The notes under the pieces were generated by a model. It was not told the origin of the DNA, searched no databases, and saw nothing but the letters and a program-made list of their open reading frames with translations. Below, in pieces: positions 18,010 to 28,292 of a DNA stretch of 64,000 nucleotides. Each line of letters begins with the position of its first letter. Within the stretch, counting starts at the first letter, position 1. Position numbers and translations under genes: made by a program. The stretch is from Flavobacterium phragmitis (GTDB lineage: Bacteria; Bacteroidota; Bacteroidia; Flavobacteriales; Flavobacteriaceae), in the NCBI RefSeq assembly GCF_900112575.1, contig NZ_FOMH01000002.1:1-64000 (forward strand), in the 5' to 3' direction.

Positions 18010-20241
18010 TTATTTTTTTTGAATCTTATAACCTAATTCGTCCGCCAATTTAGTCAATCTATCTATTTCTCTTTCCCTGTCGAAATCTTCGGGAAATTTT
18101 TCAAAATACATTTCTTTGAGCTTGTATTTTAATAACGGCTCATCTATAATCTCTATTATCTTCCTGTAATATTGAGCATCCTGAAAATTTCTATTTTCAT
18201 CAGCAAGCCAATTTATAATACTGGTTATTTTATCCTTTGCAAAATCCCCCATTAATCCATTGTCAACAAAAAAAGAATCTGACAATAAATCAGTTATATT
18301 CGCACCAAATGATTTTTTTGGTTTCTCTCTATCATCAAGAACAATTGTTTTTCCATTTTGTTTTTTTAAATAAACAATATTATTATTTGGTATATCAGAT
18401 AATGTTAAAGGCTCATGTGTGGTAAAAACAACCTGCAATCTCATTCCTAAAAAGATTTTAGGCAGAATCTTTATCAGCGTATTGATAAACATCTTTTTCC
18501 ACTTAGGATGAAGACCTAAATCTGCCTCATCCAAAAACAAAATTTTTGGCAGATTAACATTTGTATCTATCTCTTTATTATCATAAAGCAGAGAAACAAG
18601 ATTTAAAATCATTTCTTCACCAGAACTTAAAATCATATTGGGGAAAAATGCAATAAACTGATGGTTATCTAATTTAAAGGACTCTTCAAGTTTCAAATAA
18701 AGCTGTTCATACGAATCCAAAATACTCTTTGCAGAGTCAAAATCCACAATAATTTGGTATCTTCCATCCAATATTATCTGTTCAGAATCAAGAATTATCC
18801 TCTCAATATTTTTTGAAAAATCAAAGAATAAATCAAAGGGAATTTCTTTATCCGATTTTCTGAAATTATTATCAAGAAAATAAAAATTATTTTGTAGCAG
18901 TTCAAATATTTCAATACTGCTTTTAAGATCTTCTAGATTATTAAAATTATCGGCATTCTCAATTTTAGGAAAAATATTTTGTTTTTTAGGACTAATGATA
19001 AGATGATCTATAAACTGCATTAACTTTAGAACTAGAAACTCAATCATTTGATTATTATCCGACTGGCTTTCGGAGATCAGAGATATTTTCGATTCCAAAA
19101 AACTACGAATACTTTTTAATACTACTAATGCATTTTCTGTTTCAAGTTCTAACCTTTCTCTATTTTTATAATCGCCAATATCAAAGCGAAAATTTTTGAC
19201 AGAATTATTAATTTCGTATCTACCGCCATAAAAATTGACACTTATATCCTTAAAAACGGGTAATGAAAACTCCTCCAAAACTTTTTTTACTTCTGTATCT
19301 GAAAGAGCTTTCATCCATCTTTTTAATTGTGTATTTTTAAATAGTAGAAAAGAAAAACTCGAATTTGCAATAATATTTTCTTCTGAATTACCACTATTTA
19401 ATATTTGATTCAGCAACGATAAATTCAATGAATTTCTTCTGTCTTTTTCAATTTTACTGTCACTTAAGTAATTCGAAAAGTATATCGGAAATCCATATAT
19501 TGGGAATTTTTTAATTTCAGCTTCAAATTCTGAATGAATCCTAAACTCATTTAAATCAAAATAAGAATAAAAAAATATCTTGTCATCCTGCTCTATTATA
19601 AAAAACACAGTTTTTTCATTACCTATCCGAACAGGTATCAATTGATTAAAAAGTTTAGTTATTAAGCTGGTTTTACCCGTACCATTTTCACCAACTATAG
19701 CTGAGACTAAAGCTATATCCTCACCGAAAAAATTTTCAATATATGATGGATTTGGAACACACTCCAATTCGACCGATTTTTCACCGTAATGTTTTACTTT
19801 GTAAATATTTCTCCCACCCAGATTAATTATTTGGGGTTTATCAAACAAGTAATCATGACCGTGAAAATAGACAGCTGCTATTTTTGAGGAATGCCTGCTC
19901 ATATCAAAAATTTCATTTTGGATGAAATTATCTATGTATGATTGGCTATTTATTTGATGATTATGATATCCCAGCTGTACAATATATTCTAAATCCTGCA
20001 AGGGCATAAAATTTCTAATAGGGTTATTTCTCAAATCCAACTCTCTCAGATTTTTAAAATCACTGATAAAATCAATATTTGCTATTTTATTTTGAAACAA
20101 ATTTAAAGAGACAATTTCTCCATTTTCATCGATTTTGTATGTGTTTTTATTTGCAAAGTCAAAAAAATCAGCAGTTACCGATAAATTTATCTCTATTTTT
20201 AATTTTTCTTGTAATTGTAGAATCAGTGCTGGTTTGCTCAT
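18010..20241 (-). CDS. LRR-fused AAA/ABC ATPase, Septu PtuA-like
   Basis: This 743-residue ATPase has Walker A GENGTGKT at 184-191, a Walker B LFLDEAD at about 569-575 followed by LGLHPKW, and an H-loop FTTHEPL. This is the PtuA/RecF-like layout seen in Septu and related retron ATPases. Unusually, residues 41-98 contain two to three leucine-rich repeats, with LNLFQNKI, LRELDLRNNPI and LGYHNHQI spaced about 22 residues apart. The HNH gene follows directly. The LRR extension may recognise a phage component or mediate assembly; that is inference. No reverse transcriptase is nearby, so this is not a retron arrangement. Confidence 0.8.
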   Translation of the reverse strand: MSKPALILQLQEKLKIEINLSVTADFFDFANKNTYKIDENGEIVSLNLFQNKIANIDFISDFKNLRELDLRNNPIRNFMPLQDLEYIVQLGYHNHQINSQSYIDNFIQNEIFDMSRHSSKIAAVYFHGHDYLFDKPQIINLGGRNIYKVKHYGEKSVELECVPNPSYIENFFGEDIALVSAIVGENGTGKTSLITKLFNQLIPVRIGNEKTVFFIIEQDDKIFFYSYFDLNEFRIHSEFEAEIKKFPIYGFPIYFSNYLSDSKIEKDRRNSLNLSLLNQILNSGNSEENIIANSSFSFLLFKNTQLKRWMKALSDTEVKKVLEEFSLPVFKDISVNFYGGRYEINNSVKNFRFDIGDYKNRERLELETENALVVLKSIRSFLESKISLISESQSDNNQMIEFLVLKLMQFIDHLIISPKKQNIFPKIENADNFNNLEDLKSSIEIFELLQNNFYFLDNNFRKSDKEIPFDLFFDFSKNIERIILDSEQIILDGRYQIIVDFDSAKSILDSYEQLYLKLEESFKLDNHQFIAFFPNMILSSGEEMILNLVSLLYDNKEIDTNVNLPKILFLDEADLGLHPKWKKMFINTLIKILPKIFLGMRLQVVFTTHEPLTLSDIPNNNIVYLKKQNGKTIVLDDREKPKKSFGANITDLLSDSFFVDNGLMGDFAKDKITSIINWLADENRNFQDAQYYRKIIEIIDEPLLKYKLKEMYFEKFPEDFDREREIDRLTKLADELGYKIQKK

Positions 20242-20375
20242 TTCTATATAAGAATTATTTTAATAAGACTGTTTTTTTTCTAATCATTGTAATTATTTTA
20301 AAGCTAACAAAGGCTGTTAAATGATTAACTTTAAAATTGTATAAACAGTTTGTTTAAAAGACATAATTATACTGC

Positions 20376-20831
20376 TTATTGAAATTCTTCATTTCTCTTA
20401 CGAATCATGTCATAAACTTTTATTCCTTGTGATGCTGCGATATCGGACAGATGAGAATCAGATGTGATAATAAATTTACATTCTTTTGCTAATTCCAATA
20501 CTAATGAATCAGTAATACCTAAACTTATAAAATAATCACTGGAAACTGCAAGGTTGGTAGAAAAATATTTTTCAGAAGTTATAGATATAAGCTCTTTTAT
20601 TTTTAATATGTACTGCCATTTGTAATTTCCTGAAAAACTATTGAGAAGATTATCAACTTCAGTCCATATATTAGGCAAAACTATCAAATCCTCAATGTTT
20701 TCAATTACTAAAAGCAAATCTTGAAAATCCTTTTTAGTGTAAATAGAAGTCCGCTTATGCGTTTCTATTAAATTTTCATCGATCAGCCCAATAAGTAAAA
20801 CAACCAGCGAATTTGTATCAATCAGAATCAT
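20376..20831 (-). CDS. PIN-domain ribonuclease-like protein
   Basis: This 151-residue protein has the PIN-domain pattern of acidic residues: D5 in LIDTNS, E58/D60 in WTEVDN, D108 in GITDSLVLELAKE and D125 in IITSDSHLSD. PIN proteins are metal-dependent RNases, often toxins. The start overlaps the end of the 92-residue upstream gene by 4 bases (20828-20831), a translational coupling common in toxin-antitoxin pairs. The partner is not a recognised antitoxin, so the toxin role is likely but not proven. Confidence 0.75.
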   Translation of the reverse strand: MILIDTNSLVVLLIGLIDENLIETHKRTSIYTKKDFQDLLLVIENIEDLIVLPNIWTEVDNLLNSFSGNYKWQYILKIKELISITSEKYFSTNLAVSSDYFISLGITDSLVLELAKECKFIITSDSHLSDIAASQGIKVYDMIRKRNEEFQ

Positions 20832-21106
20832 GATTGCGGTTTATAGATGTAAAAGCCTAAAACCTTTCTTTCATCACTAATTTTTAACTTCTTGTAAACT
20901 CTTTCAAATGGAAGATTCTGCCCCAATTGGGCAAAAGCAGAGTTGCTTTTATTAATGTTTTCAGTCAAAAATGAAACAACTATCTCCCAAAATTTATCAT
21001 TCGAATTATATTCTGCTTGTTCTAATCTAAAATCGCAATTATCCTCAGGCAGAATATCCGATAATTCATCTTTTGCAATCTTATACAGCTCTTTTAATGA
21101 AATCAT
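20828..21106 (-). CDS. Putative partner of the PIN protein
   Basis: This 92-residue protein is not recognised. It is acidic at the N-terminus and mixed alpha/beta, with no visible ribbon-helix-helix or HTH motif. It is encoded first and overlaps the PIN gene by 4 bases, the usual antitoxin position. It could be an antitoxin of an unfamiliar type or a cofactor. Confidence 0.55.
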   Translation of the reverse strand: MISLKELYKIAKDELSDILPEDNCDFRLEQAEYNSNDKFWEIVVSFLTENINKSNSAFAQLGQNLPFERVYKKLKISDERKVLGFYIYKPQS

Positions 21107-21266
21107 ATTTTATGCTTATTGAAAGGTATATTAAGCAGTCTAAATCATTATTCAAAATAGGTTTAAATAATATAAATAAACTTATATCTCTGAAAAAGCG
21201 AAAGTACAATTAAAAATGAGAAACAACTTAAACTTTATCCATTCCAAAAGAGGATTTAGAAAAATA

Positions 21267-22037
21267 TTATTTATCCAAAAGTTTCAGCGTGAAATCAATA
21301 TCCATTAATTTATCCAATAAAACTGCATTTAAAAAAAAGTCTCTTTTCTTATCCATACTGTTTTTTAAATATAACTTAAATTCCTCATTTGTAAATTCAG
21401 CGGTTGGAAAACCAAAAACATGGCCTAAAAATTCAATTTCCGTAAACTTTTCATCTTCATGTAGATAAAGCATTCTGTTAAATATGAGAGTAGGCGTTTC
21501 AGCTTCACGTTTTGTAAAAAGGAAGAGCCCATATCTGCGTTCAAAATATATAACCGGCAAATCTCCTGCATCATATCTGGAAAAATCCCTGATAATATCA
21601 TATTTATCATCATGTCCGACATTTGTTTTAGACTGTCTGTCAAACTCTTCAAACCACATTTTTACAAGACCTCTTTTAAAGTTCCTGCATAACTGCTGCT
21701 GGAAATCAGTTTTAAAAAGAAAAGATTTATTAAGCACCAATCTTAATTTACCATTCCTCTCCTTAACATCGAAAAATATTGATTTAAACTTTCCTACCTT
21801 TCTTTTTTGAGTCAATCCAGAAAGAAATCTTTGACGCGTAATACAAAAGGTTTCCTTTAGTGCCGTTTCTATAGAATATCGATTTTCCGGCGTTGCATTT
21901 CCGAAAAAATGATTACAATTATCGCAAACTGTTTGATTATAGTTCTGACCTCCTAATGATTTAGGTATTGTGTGGGCTTTTTTATTAAACGTAGTTTCAT
22001 TATCATTTAATTTGCACCATAGGCAAGTTTTCTCCAT
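21267..22037 (-). CDS. HNH_5-type endonuclease-like protein
   Basis: This 256-residue protein opens with an HNH-type zinc core: CLWC at residues 5-8, AHTIPKSLGG with H22, and CDNCNHFFG at about 38-46. The remaining 200 residues are of unknown function and may recognise a target. Family members occur alone in defence islands and mobile elements. It stands as a single gene, with 160 bases to the PIN pair and 298 bases to the NACHT gene on the other strand. Confidence 0.65.
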   Translation of the reverse strand: MEKTCLWCKLNDNETTFNKKAHTIPKSLGGQNYNQTVCDNCNHFFGNATPENRYSIETALKETFCITRQRFLSGLTQKRKVGKFKSIFFDVKERNGKLRLVLNKSFLFKTDFQQQLCRNFKRGLVKMWFEEFDRQSKTNVGHDDKYDIIRDFSRYDAGDLPVIYFERRYGLFLFTKREAETPTLIFNRMLYLHEDEKFTEIEFLGHVFGFPTAEFTNEEFKLYLKNSMDKKRDFFLNAVLLDKLMDIDFTLKLLDK

Positions 22038-22305
22038 AAATTATTTTAAACTAATTATATACCTCAAAACTGCTGCTGATTTGAAAAAATCAAATCTTAG
22101 TTCAGATTACTAAAAATCTAAAAAACATTTTACTTCTAAAATCATTTATTAAGAAACTAAGATAATAGAAACTTACTGTTTTTTTTAAACAAATATTAAG
22201 ATTCTACATTTTAACTCTTTAAATTTATTAAAAAAGGCACTTTTAAGAAATCTAGAAAAATTACTTAATTACACAATAAATGGAACAAGTAATTTACACT
22301 TATAT

Positions 22306-22313
22306 TATATTTG
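22306..22313 (+). promoter_or_regulatory. Candidate -7 element for the NACHT gene
   Basis: TATATTTG matches the Bacteroidota -7 consensus TAnnTTTG and lies 22 bases upstream of the ATG at 22336. No clear -33 TTTG could be placed at the usual distance, so the call rests on one element and position. Confidence 0.4.
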
Positions 22314-22335
22314 TAATTAAACATTACCTTTTCTC

Positions 22336-25300
22336 ATGTCAAAAAAAGGAGGAGATTTAGAAATCCTTGCACTGGAGTTCCTTGACAAGATTTTCAAGGA
22401 ACTAAAATTTACGGTTGTCCGCAAAAGGATCCAATTATCAGGTACACAGTACGGCTACGACAATGCAGTTGAAATCGTGAATGAGAAATATATAAGCAGA
22501 TTGATATACAGCGAATGCAAGGACTATACTACGGAGCTGAATTATACCGACGCTATGATCAAACTGCCCCAGCTTGCATCTTCTCATGAGAAGATCGATC
22601 TGGCACTTTTCATCTCGCCGAGAAAAAACTTTACCAATATTTTTGAGGAAACCAAAAACAAACCTTTTTTGGAAAACCTTGCCAACAGGCATTTCCGTGT
22701 CGCATTTTTAACTCCGGAAACAGATGTGGAGAAATATTTTTCCCTTTATCCTGAAATCTATAGAAAGGCATATGACGAAGAGCCTCCAGTTCTCTCTGAA
22801 ACTGAAAGAGAAGAAATCCTGAATCAATTTGACAAATACATCTTCTCAAGCAGAAATCTGCAGAAGATCGTACTAGATGAATCCGACAAACAGCAATATA
22901 TTCAGGGCATTGAGACAGCCCCTTTTCATATCGAAAGAAACTTAAGGAAAAACCAGCAGAAGGAATATGACTATTACCGCGCTTCTTCCAACAGCAAAAC
23001 GCTGCTTTCCGAGATCCGTGAAAATAAAAAAGGAATTATTTTACTGGGCAATCCCGGTTACGGAAAAACGTCGGAACTTCGTCAGCTTGCAGCCCGTCTT
23101 TGGAGCACGCGAGAGGACACAGAGATAATTCCGGTATTCAGATCATTAAAGAATTTTACTACGCTGTGCAGGATTGAAGATTTTCTGCCGCCAGATTTTA
23201 GGCGCATCCCAAAGATGGCAGTCATTTTCGATGGCATCGATGAAATCGAAAATATCATCGACTTCAGCAGCAAGCTTAGGGAATTTATTGTCCAGAACGA
23301 TGAATCATCTGAAAATGGAAGCATCCAATTCATCATAAGCTGCAGGACCAATATCTACAGAAAATACATTAAGGACATCAAAGGCCTTGACATCTACTTT
23401 TTAAACGAAGTAGGCGTTTCCAGTGCCCTTGTTTTCCTTGAAGCAAAATATGGGCTGGATCTTCGGGAGCACAATACATTCGACATCTACAAAAACAGGG
23501 AAATCCTCGAAAATCCTTTTTATCTGGATCTGATCGGCATTTATTACAAGACCCATAAAAAGATTCTTACCAGCAAAGCGATGCTGATAAGGGAATTTGT
23601 CAATTCACGACTGGATCAAGACAAGGCTGATAAATTCCAAAACGACATCAGCTTTGACCGTGAGCGCATCATAAGCTGCACCCAGAAAATCGCTTTTGCG
23701 CTGGAAGCGATGCAGAAGCCATTCCTAACCGCTGCAGAAATTAAACGGGTAGCACAGATTGATGAAGTAGGACTTGCCAAAAACTCCTTTTTAGAAGAAA
23801 ACATGAGAGGAAGCTGGAGTTTTGTACTTAAAAACATCCAGGAATATTTTGTAGCCAGCATTCTCTCGGAACTGGACTTTGAAGAAATCATACAAATAAT
23901 AAAAATTGACGCGGCTACGGACAAGGTACATCCCACTTGGCACAACGTGGTAACGTTCCTATTGAACCTCATAACGGATGAAACCCTATACGATGCACTG
24001 ATCGAATGGCTGCTTGATAATGATTTCGAACTTCTTTTCAATGCAGATTCAGACCGTATTACCGATAAAACAAAAAGCAGGGCGCTGCAAGACTATTTCG
24101 TCAAAAACTGCGTTGAGGACAACCTCTGGATTGCGGATCTTAAAAGCACAGCATTATTCAGCCAATGCGATGCCAACATAGAATATCTGATGCGGCAGGC
24201 GGCAGACACAGCCATCCACAGAAGAGCCAGAATGTCTGCCTTAAAGCTTCTGTCATACATGAGCATTTCCTCTTCCTATCTTGAACCGATAAAAGCACTG
24301 GTCACAGCAATCATAAAAGAGAACGATTCCGCAGAAGACGATTATGTCTATCTGGTGCAGGATGCGATAATGCTTACAAAAAGCCTAAATATTAATGAAG
24401 ATCCCGTTTTTTTCAACCAGATCATAACAATGCTTAAAAACAGGGATGAAAAGGAAATCGTCTATTCGATAATCTCCAGCACTCCTGCAGCATCTGCTGT
24501 TGAGAACATCGACTATTTTCTGGAAATCCTTGACAAGGCCATCGGCACCAAACCATGGAATTCAAAAGCTAAATATCGATCCCTTGTTTCAACCAAGGAT
24601 ACTATCCTGAGCCTGTTCACTAGAATCGACAACGGTCCGGTACTGGTTAAAATCTATGCCTTCTCAATTGAGAAACTCAACAGCCACCAGTTCAAGGACA
24701 GTCTGAAAAAAGAGTTTTGGGCATATGCCAATTACTTTTTCAAATCCAATAAGCAGTACCATGCAGATCTGATTAGGATAATTTCAAACGCGGTAATAAA
24801 CAACCAAGCAAATCATTATGATGATGATCTGCTTCTTGAAACAGCTGAATCGTGCGGCATCCAGACCCCATTATTTGATCTAGTGCTCGACTCGGTTGAT
24901 GGAAACTCCGGTGACAGGCATTTTCTGGCTGAAGTGATAATCGAGGATGATTTTGAAAAAGTGCTTCAAAAATACCTCTCGGGATCCGTGAACGAGGAAT
25001 TCCTGCATCAGTTCAGAAATGTGCTCAGCCACAGGGATTTTGATCTAAGCAAGAAACTTGAAGATTATATAGAATCGCGCACCCACTATATCTTCAAAGA
25101 AAAATGCACCCACGAACAGCTTAATGAAAATAATGAATACATGCGCAACCGTGACCAAAAGAATTTTAATGTCCTGTTTGACAATGCAGAAATTGAAAGG
25201 CAGATTTTCATTCTCTATGAGTATATGGGCAAAACAGCATTAAATTATAAGGATATTGACAAGTTCTACCACCGCTACTATAAGGATTTTGAACTGCAGA

Positions 25301-26604
25301 AAAAAGTCACCGGCAATGCCAAACAGCTTTTGTATGAAATCCTGAGAGACAACTACTCAGGAACGGCAAAACTGGGCAAGGCCGGAGTCAGCAGAGAAAT
25401 ACAAAAGGCTAGACCAAACCTGATACAGGATATACTAAACAGCCTTCCAGAGGAGAAAAAAAACAACAAAATCGAGATTTCGGAAGATCAAAAGCTGTAC
25501 ATCAAAAATTGGTGTGCAGAAAATACGCCTTCAAGCAAAGAATATTACTCGCAGCACCTTATCAAGGGAACTGCAGATAGCAATTACAGGTACAGCCACG
25601 ATTACGCTGTCTTTGAGGCCATTCATAAATTTCAAAAGTTTTTCCGTTTTCATCTGGACGAGGAACTCCTGTTGGATATGCTCTGGATCCATTCCCATGA
25701 AAAAGGCATCCAGACCGGCTTTCTGGATGGAATTGTGCCGATCGAAAAAGTCCATGACCGCCTCCTTCACAACCTGTCAAACGGAGTTCTTTCAGCAGCA
25801 AATTTCTGCCAGCATTTGAAATACTGCCAGCTGAACGGTATTGAAATTGATGTATCCTCACTAGGTTTAAAATCAAAGATCTATACTTTCCTCGAAGATG
25901 GCCACTACTATTATGCCGGGGAGATCCTTCAGGATTATTTCAGCAGCGATCTGGACACGCTGAAAGAATTTTTGGAATATAATGCAGAGAACAAAAGGGA
26001 GACCAATCGCTCTCTATACGACTGCATCATATCAATCCTAAAAAAGACGGGGCATGATGATGATGCCCGCGATTTTCTGATCGAAAACTATTCACGTCTT
26101 CTGGAACAGGATATCTATACGGAAAAAGAACTGGTAAGAAAGCTGATCGGACTGAACTACAAGCATGGCTTTGCCAGATATTATGAACTGTTAAAAGACC
26201 AGACCGACCGGAATGCAAAAGGGGAATTTGCTTTTCATAAAGACGAATGGCAGAATTTCAGCAATCCCGAGGCACTGGAAATGCTGGCTGCAGTTTTTGA
26301 ACTCTGCCTTTCATCGCCCGCTGCAGGAGATCTGTTTGGTGACCATTATTCCCCTTTAAGAATATCTCTGGAGACTATTGTCAATATCTGCAAGGCCAAT
26401 GACGAGAGGACCTGCATAAAGGCACTGGAACTCCTGGACGTCATAAATGTAAAGTCGCTGAAGGAACAAAACATTGATTTGTTTCATCTGAACAGGCTTA
26501 GGAATGAAATCAAAGATGTCCATTACAGCCATAAGTCAAAACCCTACCAGATTGCACAGGTCTTAAAAATAATTGACCAGAACAGAATTTTATTCATCAA
26601 TTAA
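22336..26604 (+). CDS. REase-NACHT STAND protein (anti-phage NLR-like)
   Basis: This 1422-residue protein has three parts. Residues 1-130 look like an Mrr/PD-(D/E)XK nuclease with D42, then E60-x-K62 in SECKDY. Residues about 225-420 are a NACHT-type NTPase with Walker A GNPGYGKT at 238-245 and FDGIDE at 298-303. The remaining ~900 residues are helical repeats with no visible TPR or LRR consensus and would be the sensor. This is the plan of bacterial NLR-like (bNACHT/Avs-type) defence proteins, in which sensing a phage protein drives oligomerisation and DNA cleavage. It is a single gene. Its base composition looks richer in G+C than its neighbours, suggesting separate acquisition. Confidence 0.8.
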   Translation: MSKKGGDLEILALEFLDKIFKELKFTVVRKRIQLSGTQYGYDNAVEIVNEKYISRLIYSECKDYTTELNYTDAMIKLPQLASSHEKIDLALFISPRKNFTNIFEETKNKPFLENLANRHFRVAFLTPETDVEKYFSLYPEIYRKAYDEEPPVLSETEREEILNQFDKYIFSSRNLQKIVLDESDKQQYIQGIETAPFHIERNLRKNQQKEYDYYRASSNSKTLLSEIRENKKGIILLGNPGYGKTSELRQLAARLWSTREDTEIIPVFRSLKNFTTLCRIEDFLPPDFRRIPKMAVIFDGIDEIENIIDFSSKLREFIVQNDESSENGSIQFIISCRTNIYRKYIKDIKGLDIYFLNEVGVSSALVFLEAKYGLDLREHNTFDIYKNREILENPFYLDLIGIYYKTHKKILTSKAMLIREFVNSRLDQDKADKFQNDISFDRERIISCTQKIAFALEAMQKPFLTAAEIKRVAQIDEVGLAKNSFLEENMRGSWSFVLKNIQEYFVASILSELDFEEIIQIIKIDAATDKVHPTWHNVVTFLLNLITDETLYDALIEWLLDNDFELLFNADSDRITDKTKSRALQDYFVKNCVEDNLWIADLKSTALFSQCDANIEYLMRQAADTAIHRRARMSALKLLSYMSISSSYLEPIKALVTAIIKENDSAEDDYVYLVQDAIMLTKSLNINEDPVFFNQIITMLKNRDEKEIVYSIISSTPAASAVENIDYFLEILDKAIGTKPWNSKAKYRSLVSTKDTILSLFTRIDNGPVLVKIYAFSIEKLNSHQFKDSLKKEFWAYANYFFKSNKQYHADLIRIISNAVINNQANHYDDDLLLETAESCGIQTPLFDLVLDSVDGNSGDRHFLAEVIIEDDFEKVLQKYLSGSVNEEFLHQFRNVLSHRDFDLSKKLEDYIESRTHYIFKEKCTHEQLNENNEYMRNRDQKNFNVLFDNAEIERQIFILYEYMGKTALNYKDIDKFYHRYYKDFELQKKVTGNAKQLLYEILRDNYSGTAKLGKAGVSREIQKARPNLIQDILNSLPEEKKNNKIEISEDQKLYIKNWCAENTPSSKEYYSQHLIKGTADSNYRYSHDYAVFEAIHKFQKFFRFHLDEELLLDMLWIHSHEKGIQTGFLDGIVPIEKVHDRLLHNLSNGVLSAANFCQHLKYCQLNGIEIDVSSLGLKSKIYTFLEDGHYYYAGEILQDYFSSDLDTLKEFLEYNAENKRETNRSLYDCIISILKKTGHDDDARDFLIENYSRLLEQDIYTEKELVRKLIGLNYKHGFARYYELLKDQTDRNAKGEFAFHKDEWQNFSNPEALEMLAAVFELCLSSPAAGDLFGDHYSPLRISLETIVNICKANDERTCIKALELLDVINVKSLKEQNIDLFHLNRLRNEIKDVHYSHKSKPYQIAQVLKIIDQNRILFIN

Positions 26605-26634
26605 TGCCTAAAATCACGGAAAAGATTCCATAAA

Positions 26635-26660
26635 AAAGGTGAACTATTTAGTTCACCTTT
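26635..26660. terminator. Bidirectional terminator
   Basis: AAAGGTGAAC (26635-26644) pairs perfectly with GTTCACCTTT (26651-26660) around a six-base loop. It lies 30 bases after the NACHT stop and 140 bases beyond the convergent CoiA-like gene. Confidence 0.75.
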
Positions 26661-26800
26661 ACTTTATACCTGATGCACTGGATAGAAAGACCTGCATTAA
26701 CAAATGGCTGTCTACAAAACTCAGCTCTAGATCAGACAGATCCGTTGAAAAAACAATAAAATCTTATCTGAGCTTTATTATTTTTCTCTTACAGACAAGA

Positions 26801-28036
26801 CTAGCTGTCAGCAGGATTAAATCTGCTGATAAAATCAGAAAGCGTTATATAGATAACTTTATTATCAGAATGCTTATAAAGCAGCCTGCCATCACCAAGG
26901 TCAAAATAAATCTGCGCAGAAGCTGTGAGCCAGCTTTTTCTTTCACGTTTCCAAATGAAATTCAGCTTGTCCTTATCCTTGATATTATTATTTTTTTCTT
27001 CAATATAAGCATCTTCTAGTATCTGCAGGTTTGTATTGATGTAATAGTCGATTTCAGCTTTAAGATTCTGCAGCTCTTTATCGGATGCATCTTTCTCAAT
27101 ATTCAAAAAAGACAATACATTTTTAAGGTGAGTAATTTCTCCTTCCAGATTTAAGTATTTAGAGGCAACAGATTTCAATTCTTCGAATAATAATGCCTTT
27201 AGACTTTCCCGCTGCGCCAACAAGTTTTTACGCTCAAGATAAAGCTGCTCAATTTCGGAACTGGTTTTTCCGGGTAAATCCAAATGATAATTATTCAGTT
27301 TAAAATCACCTCTTAACCTTAAAAACGCATTCTTGCTGATAAGTGCGTCATCAGTGATAATTTTAATAAGAGACGGATCTACCGAAAGATTATCATTCTG
27401 CCAGATATTTATAATCTGTTCTGCAAACGTATGTGCATTTTTATTATAGATAGTAAAAGGAGCAGTGACAGACTCTAACATATTTAAATTATCTATCAAA
27501 ATCTGAATTTCTGCGGTCCTGAGATTAGGCTTTTTCTTTATACTCTCCAGCGAAATGGAATCGTATTTTTTCAGATGAATTCTTTTGACAGCGTATTTCT
27601 TCTCGATTTCTGCCAGATGTTTTTCTGATACATTTTCGGTAACGAGATTATTTTTAAAACTCTCTGCATTTATAACCCAGATCATTTTGCCATAAAACTT
27701 TTCCCGTTCGGCAATTGTTGAAGGAGAGATTGCGGAATTTTGAAATTCAATTACAAGACCTTCATCTGTGAAAATATCGGCAATGTGTTTTTCTCCGTTT
27801 TTTATTATAATTGTTTCCTGCCAATCAAATGGAAATCGGCTCTTCCAAGCCCGATGCCATTCAGTTTCCCCCTCCTTCCACGAATCACAATCTACTTTAT
27901 TGATATGCTGCCAATGCCAGATGTTAATTTCACCGCATCTTCCACGCACTTTCTCTCCGCAGAAACCGCAGAAGGCTATTTGTCCCGAAGAAGCAGGACG
28001 AATTTTTTTTCCGTTTATGTCTATTGCATGCTGCAT
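26801..28036 (-). CDS. CoiA-like nuclease-domain protein
   Basis: This protein of about 411 residues matches the competence CoiA-like family. From the start at 28036, it has a zinc-finger-like N-terminus with C23, C26 and H41/H44, and the nuclease core HIADI with D87 and VIEFQNS with E97 and Q99, followed by ERExFYxKMIWV. The C-terminal 200 residues are largely coiled coil. I prefer the ATG at 28036 (MQHAIDINGK) because the family motif starts there; the frame is open to an ATG at 28069. CoiA acts in recombination of incoming DNA in naturally competent bacteria; in mobile elements its role is unclear. Confidence 0.75.
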   Translation of the reverse strand: MQHAIDINGKKIRPASSGQIAFCGFCGEKVRGRCGEINIWHWQHINKVDCDSWKEGETEWHRAWKSRFPFDWQETIIIKNGEKHIADIFTDEGLVIEFQNSAISPSTIAEREKFYGKMIWVINAESFKNNLVTENVSEKHLAEIEKKYAVKRIHLKKYDSISLESIKKKPNLRTAEIQILIDNLNMLESVTAPFTIYNKNAHTFAEQIINIWQNDNLSVDPSLIKIITDDALISKNAFLRLRGDFKLNNYHLDLPGKTSSEIEQLYLERKNLLAQRESLKALLFEELKSVASKYLNLEGEITHLKNVLSFLNIEKDASDKELQNLKAEIDYYINTNLQILEDAYIEEKNNNIKDKDKLNFIWKRERKSWLTASAQIYFDLGDGRLLYKHSDNKVIYITLSDFISRFNPADS

Positions 28037-28292
28037 AATTAAATTACAAAACAAATTTACATACATCACTTATCTACAATGAATTACACTCAAAAATATC
28101 ACTTTTTTCTTTATAAAAAACAGCAGTTCAAAAACAACAAAATTCCTTGCACTTAATTAAAAACCCGTCGTAAACTATAGAGCAACTTTACCAATACAAT
28201 CATATTATATTTAGTGCTTTAATGAGCCATGGACCATAATTTGATTACAGCGGCCACATTGTTTTAGATTTAAGTTTTGTCCTTTAACTTTG

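Noticed and set aside
17067..20241. Retron or other reverse-transcriptase system around the ATPase/HNH pair
   Set aside because: Retron-type PtuA/PtuB pairs exist, but no reverse transcriptase motif (xxDD) is present nearby.
26639..27019. Plus-strand open frame of 126 codons
   Set aside because: It overlaps the 3' part of the CoiA-like gene and begins inside a terminator; composition is not protein-like.
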